Assembly: GCA_022843625.1 (NCBI GenBank)
Contig: JALHNH010000004.1
Coordinates: 248,001 to 312,000 of the forward strand
Direction: 5' to 3'
Origin: Bryobacter sp.
Lineage (GTDB): Bacteria > Acidobacteriota > Terriglobia > Bryobacterales > Bryobacteraceae
Length of the DNA: 64,000 bases
Below, piece after piece: positions 61,347-64,000 of this stretch. Position 1 is the stretch's first letter; every line of letters starts with the position of its first letter. The position numbers and the translations under genes are program-made. The notes below the pieces were generated by a model. It was not told the DNA's origin and did not search any database. It was given only the letters and a program-made list of their open reading frames with translations.

Positions 61347-62764
61347 TGCCCCGAGTTCGCTTCGCCCCCTCGCCTACGGGATACTTGCACATAGGCAGCG
61401 CCAGAACCTTCATTTTTAACTGGCTTTATGCCCGTCACAATCAAGGTACGATGATCCTCCGTATCGACGATACCGACGTCGAACGCAATACCGACATCTC
61501 GCTCAATTCCATCTTCGACGGCCTGAAATGGCTTGGCCTGAGTTGGGACGAACAGTACCGGCAAAGCGACCGGATTGAATTGCACCAACGCCTCGCCTGG
61601 CAGATCTTCGCCGCAGGTCATGCCTATCGCGATTTCACTCCCGCCCACCAGGGAGATGACGACCGCGAGGGCCCTGGAACCTGGCTATTCAACTCAGACG
61701 CCCGCGAGATGAGCGCCGAAGAATCCGAGCGTCGTGCCAATGCTGGGGAACCCTTTGTATTGCGCTTCCGTGTCCCCCGCCACGAAGCCCGTTACATCAA
61801 ATTTCCCGATGCCGTTTACGCCACCCAGTCCAAGAGCGTCAACGACATTGAAGACTTCGCACTGCTTCGCTCCAACGGCATGCCTACTTATCACATGGCA
61901 TCTTGCGCAGACGATATCGACATCCGCATTTCGCACATCATCCGTGGCCAGGACCACTTGTCCAACACCTTCAAGCACATCCTGATCTTTGAAGCCCTCG
62001 GTGCCCCTGTGCCGGTCTTTGCTCACCTGCCTTTGCTGGTGGCCCCGGATGGAGCCAAGCTCTCCAAACGCAAGCACGGCCCTGTCGTCAGCGTCATGAC
62101 CTACGAGGCCGCCGGCTTTCTGCCCCATGCCTACATCAACTTCCTGTGTCTGCTCGGCTGGAGCCCCAAGAACAATCGCGAACAAATGTCACGGCAGGAA
62201 CTGATCGATGTCTTCTCCTTTGAAGGCATCAACCGATCGAACGCTGTGGTGAACTTCAGCGAAGCCGACCCGATCGATCCCAAGGCCACCTGGCTCAATT
62301 CGCAGCATTTGCGCTCCATGCCGCTCGAAGAACTCACCCCGCTGGTTCGCGAAAATGTCCTGAGATCTGGCCTCCCAATCCCTTATACGGATGAAGAGCT
62401 ACCCGCCGTAGTAGACATTCTGCGCTTGCGAATGTCTACGCTGAATGATTTTGCAATCCTCTGCCGCGCGTTCTTTACCGACGACTACGAAATGAATCCC
62501 GCTGCCCTCGAAAAACTGAACGTCGCAGGTGCACGAGAAGGCTTGCGGGATCTTGGCGCACGCCTGGAAGCTTCAACTGACTTCAGCGAAGCCGGAATCG
62601 AAGCCGAACTCCGAAAGATCGCCGAAGAGCGTGGCCTCAAGGCGGGCATTCTCATCAACGGCTCACGTGCCGCCCTTACCGGCCAGCCCGTCGGCCCCAG
62701 TGCCTTCCATGTCTTTACCGCCCTCGGACGCAAGAAATCAATTGAAAGGTTGCTCGCCGTATGA
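61346..62764 (+). CDS. gltX: Glutamyl-tRNA synthetase
   Basis: Class I synthetase, 472 residues. HIGS at 15-18 is the HIGH motif (APSPTGYLHIGSART) and KLSKRKHG near 240 the KMSKS motif. RIDDTDVERN and GLSWDEQ fit GluRS. The cysteine zinc knot of E. coli GluRS is absent, as in many bacteria. Works with gatB in Gln-tRNA formation if the enzyme is non-discriminating. Confidence 0.97.
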   Translation: MPRVRFAPSPTGYLHIGSARTFIFNWLYARHNQGTMILRIDDTDVERNTDISLNSIFDGLKWLGLSWDEQYRQSDRIELHQRLAWQIFAAGHAYRDFTPAHQGDDDREGPGTWLFNSDAREMSAEESERRANAGEPFVLRFRVPRHEARYIKFPDAVYATQSKSVNDIEDFALLRSNGMPTYHMASCADDIDIRISHIIRGQDHLSNTFKHILIFEALGAPVPVFAHLPLLVAPDGAKLSKRKHGPVVSVMTYEAAGFLPHAYINFLCLLGWSPKNNREQMSRQELIDVFSFEGINRSNAVVNFSEADPIDPKATWLNSQHLRSMPLEELTPLVRENVLRSGLPIPYTDEELPAVVDILRLRMSTLNDFAILCRAFFTDDYEMNPAALEKLNVAGAREGLRDLGARLEASTDFSEAGIEAELRKIAEERGLKAGILINGSRAALTGQPVGPSAFHVFTALGRKKSIERLLAV

Positions 62765-64000
62765 ACGTGATTGGGCTCGGTGGATTACTCGACGATGCAG
62801 CCTGCGCTCTTGCCGTCGACGGCACGATCGTCGCCGCAATCGAACAACGCAAGATAGCACGGAATCACAACCCAGGATCCCTGCCCGTAGAAGCAATCGA
62901 AGCGACACTTGCCATCGCCAAGATCCAATCGGCCGACGTTCACCAGGTAGCAATTGCCCGCCCGCTCAGCTCTTCTCCAGATAGTCTGCTCAGCCTGCGC
63001 GTCAAGCAGCTATTCCCCAATGCCCGGCTGCTGATCCTCGATCATCAGACGGCCCACGCTGCCAGCGCCTACTACGCCTCTGGCTTCACCGATGCAACTG
63101 TGCTGACTCTCGACAGGGCTGGCGACCTCCGCTGTGCCGCTCGATTTCAGGCCGCCGCAGGCAAGCTCGAACTTGAAAAAGAATCCTACTTCCCCGATTC
63201 CCTCGGCGATCTCTATGGCCGCGTAACCGAGTTTCTCGGTTTTCGCTCACGTGCCGACGAACACAAAGTGCAATGGATGTCCGCCGCAGGAGACAACCGC
63301 TTCGTCCCTCTCTTCGAATCCGTTCTTGGCTACCAGGCTGAATCCTGGCCCTCGCTCGATCGCAGTTATTTCGACCGGGACCGCCTGGGTGCCGGCGGCT
63401 TTAGCGCCAAGTTGTATCAGGCCCTCGGATTGGCCGACGGCTCCCCTCCAGAGGCTTTTCTGCAGCCCCACATCGCCGCCGGCCTCCAGGGCGCCATAGA
63501 GCGCTGCGCTCTGGCTATGGCCGGCAAGTCTGAGAATCTTTGTCTTGCCGGTGGCGTCGCCTTCAACGCACTGCTGGTTCGCGCTTTTGAAGCTTCCGGG
63601 CAATTCAGCAATGTGTTCGTTCAGGCTGCAGCCGGCAATGCAGGCACTGCTATCGGAGCCGCCTACGCGGCCAGCAATAGCCCACGCTCGCCGCTGCAAT
63701 CCCTCGCCCTGGGCCCTTCCTATGATTCTGAAGCAATCAAACGAGTGCTCGAAAATTGCAAGCTGAGTCCTAAGTTCCTGCTCACCACCGACGAACTCAT
63801 CCAGTCCGCGCTCACAGAACTGGCCGAACACCGCATCATCGCCTGGTTTCAAGACCGCATGGAATTCGGGCCCCGCGCACTGGGCAATCGAAGCATTCTC
63901 GCTTCCCCACTCGATCCCTACGCAACCGAAAATCTTAATAGTTTCATCAAACACCGCGAAGCCTTCCGCAAGTTTGCCGCTTCAGTTCCTGCCGAGCATG
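62761..64000 (+). CDS. Carbamoyltransferase (NodU/CmcH type), 3' end outside window
   Basis: About 413 residues are visible. TsaD/HypF-like N-terminal domain: VIGLGGLLDDAACALAVDGTIVAAIEQ, DHQTAHAASAYYASGF, VLTLDRAGD; then LCLAGGVAFNALL, and the C-terminal domain begins with MEFGPRALGNRSILASP. Family members carbamoylate antibiotics, Nod factors or sugars with carbamoyl phosphate. The usual HD near the N-terminus (HDASAAL) reads DDAACAL here. The ATG overlaps the gltX stop (ATGA). Confidence 0.88.
   Translation, partial: MNVIGLGGLLDDAACALAVDGTIVAAIEQRKIARNHNPGSLPVEAIEATLAIAKIQSADVHQVAIARPLSSSPDSLLSLRVKQLFPNARLLILDHQTAHAASAYYASGFTDATVLTLDRAGDLRCAARFQAAAGKLELEKESYFPDSLGDLYGRVTEFLGFRSRADEHKVQWMSAAGDNRFVPLFESVLGYQAESWPSLDRSYFDRDRLGAGGFSAKLYQALGLADGSPPEAFLQPHIAAGLQGAIERCALAMAGKSENLCLAGGVAFNALLVRAFEASGQFSNVFVQAAAGNAGTAIGAAYAASNSPRSPLQSLALGPSYDSEAIKRVLENCKLSPKFLLTTDELIQSALTELAEHRIIAWFQDRMEFGPRALGNRSILASPLDPYATENLNSFIKHREAFRKFAASVPAEH

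Overview
The window looks like a chromosomal stretch of an Acidobacteriota genome, most likely of the Bryobacterales/Solibacter type. This is inferred from gene content: an ADOP-type orphan permease with its PadR regulator, a membrane Ser/Thr kinase carrying PD40/TolB-like repeats, DUF1080-type and VWFA-type secreted proteins, Tat-exported Gfo/Idh/MocA oxidoreductases, and many signal peptides ending in Ala-X-Ala/Gln. It is densely coded. The largest stretch without a gene is about 230 bases (20537-20763). I see no insertion sequence, prophage, CRISPR array or rRNA.

Layout. 1-16.1 kb: a truncated dnaE, a kinase, a VWFA protein, a kinase / exported nucleoside hydrolase / cupin string, an HpcH-type aldolase group, then RidA-MFS-sialidase and two tandem paralogs of unknown function. 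16.1-18.1 kb: small HhH, YtxJ-like and HNH-like genes and a complete bacterioferritin. 18.1-26.9 kb: the most interesting region. A TonB-dependent receptor (followed by the bacterioferritin) is divergent from an ExbB-like channel protein, a DUF2149 protein, a membrane-anchored and apparently exported CobN/HmuS-type chelatase, and an apparently exported CbiZ-family corrinoid amidohydrolase. This resembles the Bacteroidota hmuRSUV haem-uptake module, but the CbiZ gene points to corrinoids while the bacterioferritin points to iron.

27-37 kb: a secreted DUF1080 protein, DUF4197, a metallophosphoesterase, and a complete Tol-Pal operon on the minus strand (tolQ, tolR, a tolA/tonB-like gene, tolB, pal, ybgF) that ends in a CBM9-like secreted protein probably starting at CTG. 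Then recN and a tRNA-Ser(CGA) with a clear promoter -10 and a strong terminator. 37-51.9 kb: a GH5-like hydrolase, small membrane proteins, an oxidoreductase, a choice-of-anchor I protein, a peptidoglycan-binding/unknown pair, murB, DUF2461, an exported amidohydrolase, gatB, a DUF2959 lipoprotein and a sulfatase.

51.9-64 kb: ADOP permease plus PadR with a near-perfect promoter and an overlapping operator-like palindrome, garD, a second oxidoreductase, an Rsm22-like methyltransferase, an ECF sigma factor with a candidate self-recognised promoter and a TonB_C-like anti-sigma candidate, rsmA, gltX, and a carbamoyltransferase cut by the window edge. Many genes overlap by 1-4 bases (ATGA, GTGA, TGATG), so most runs on one strand are probably operons.
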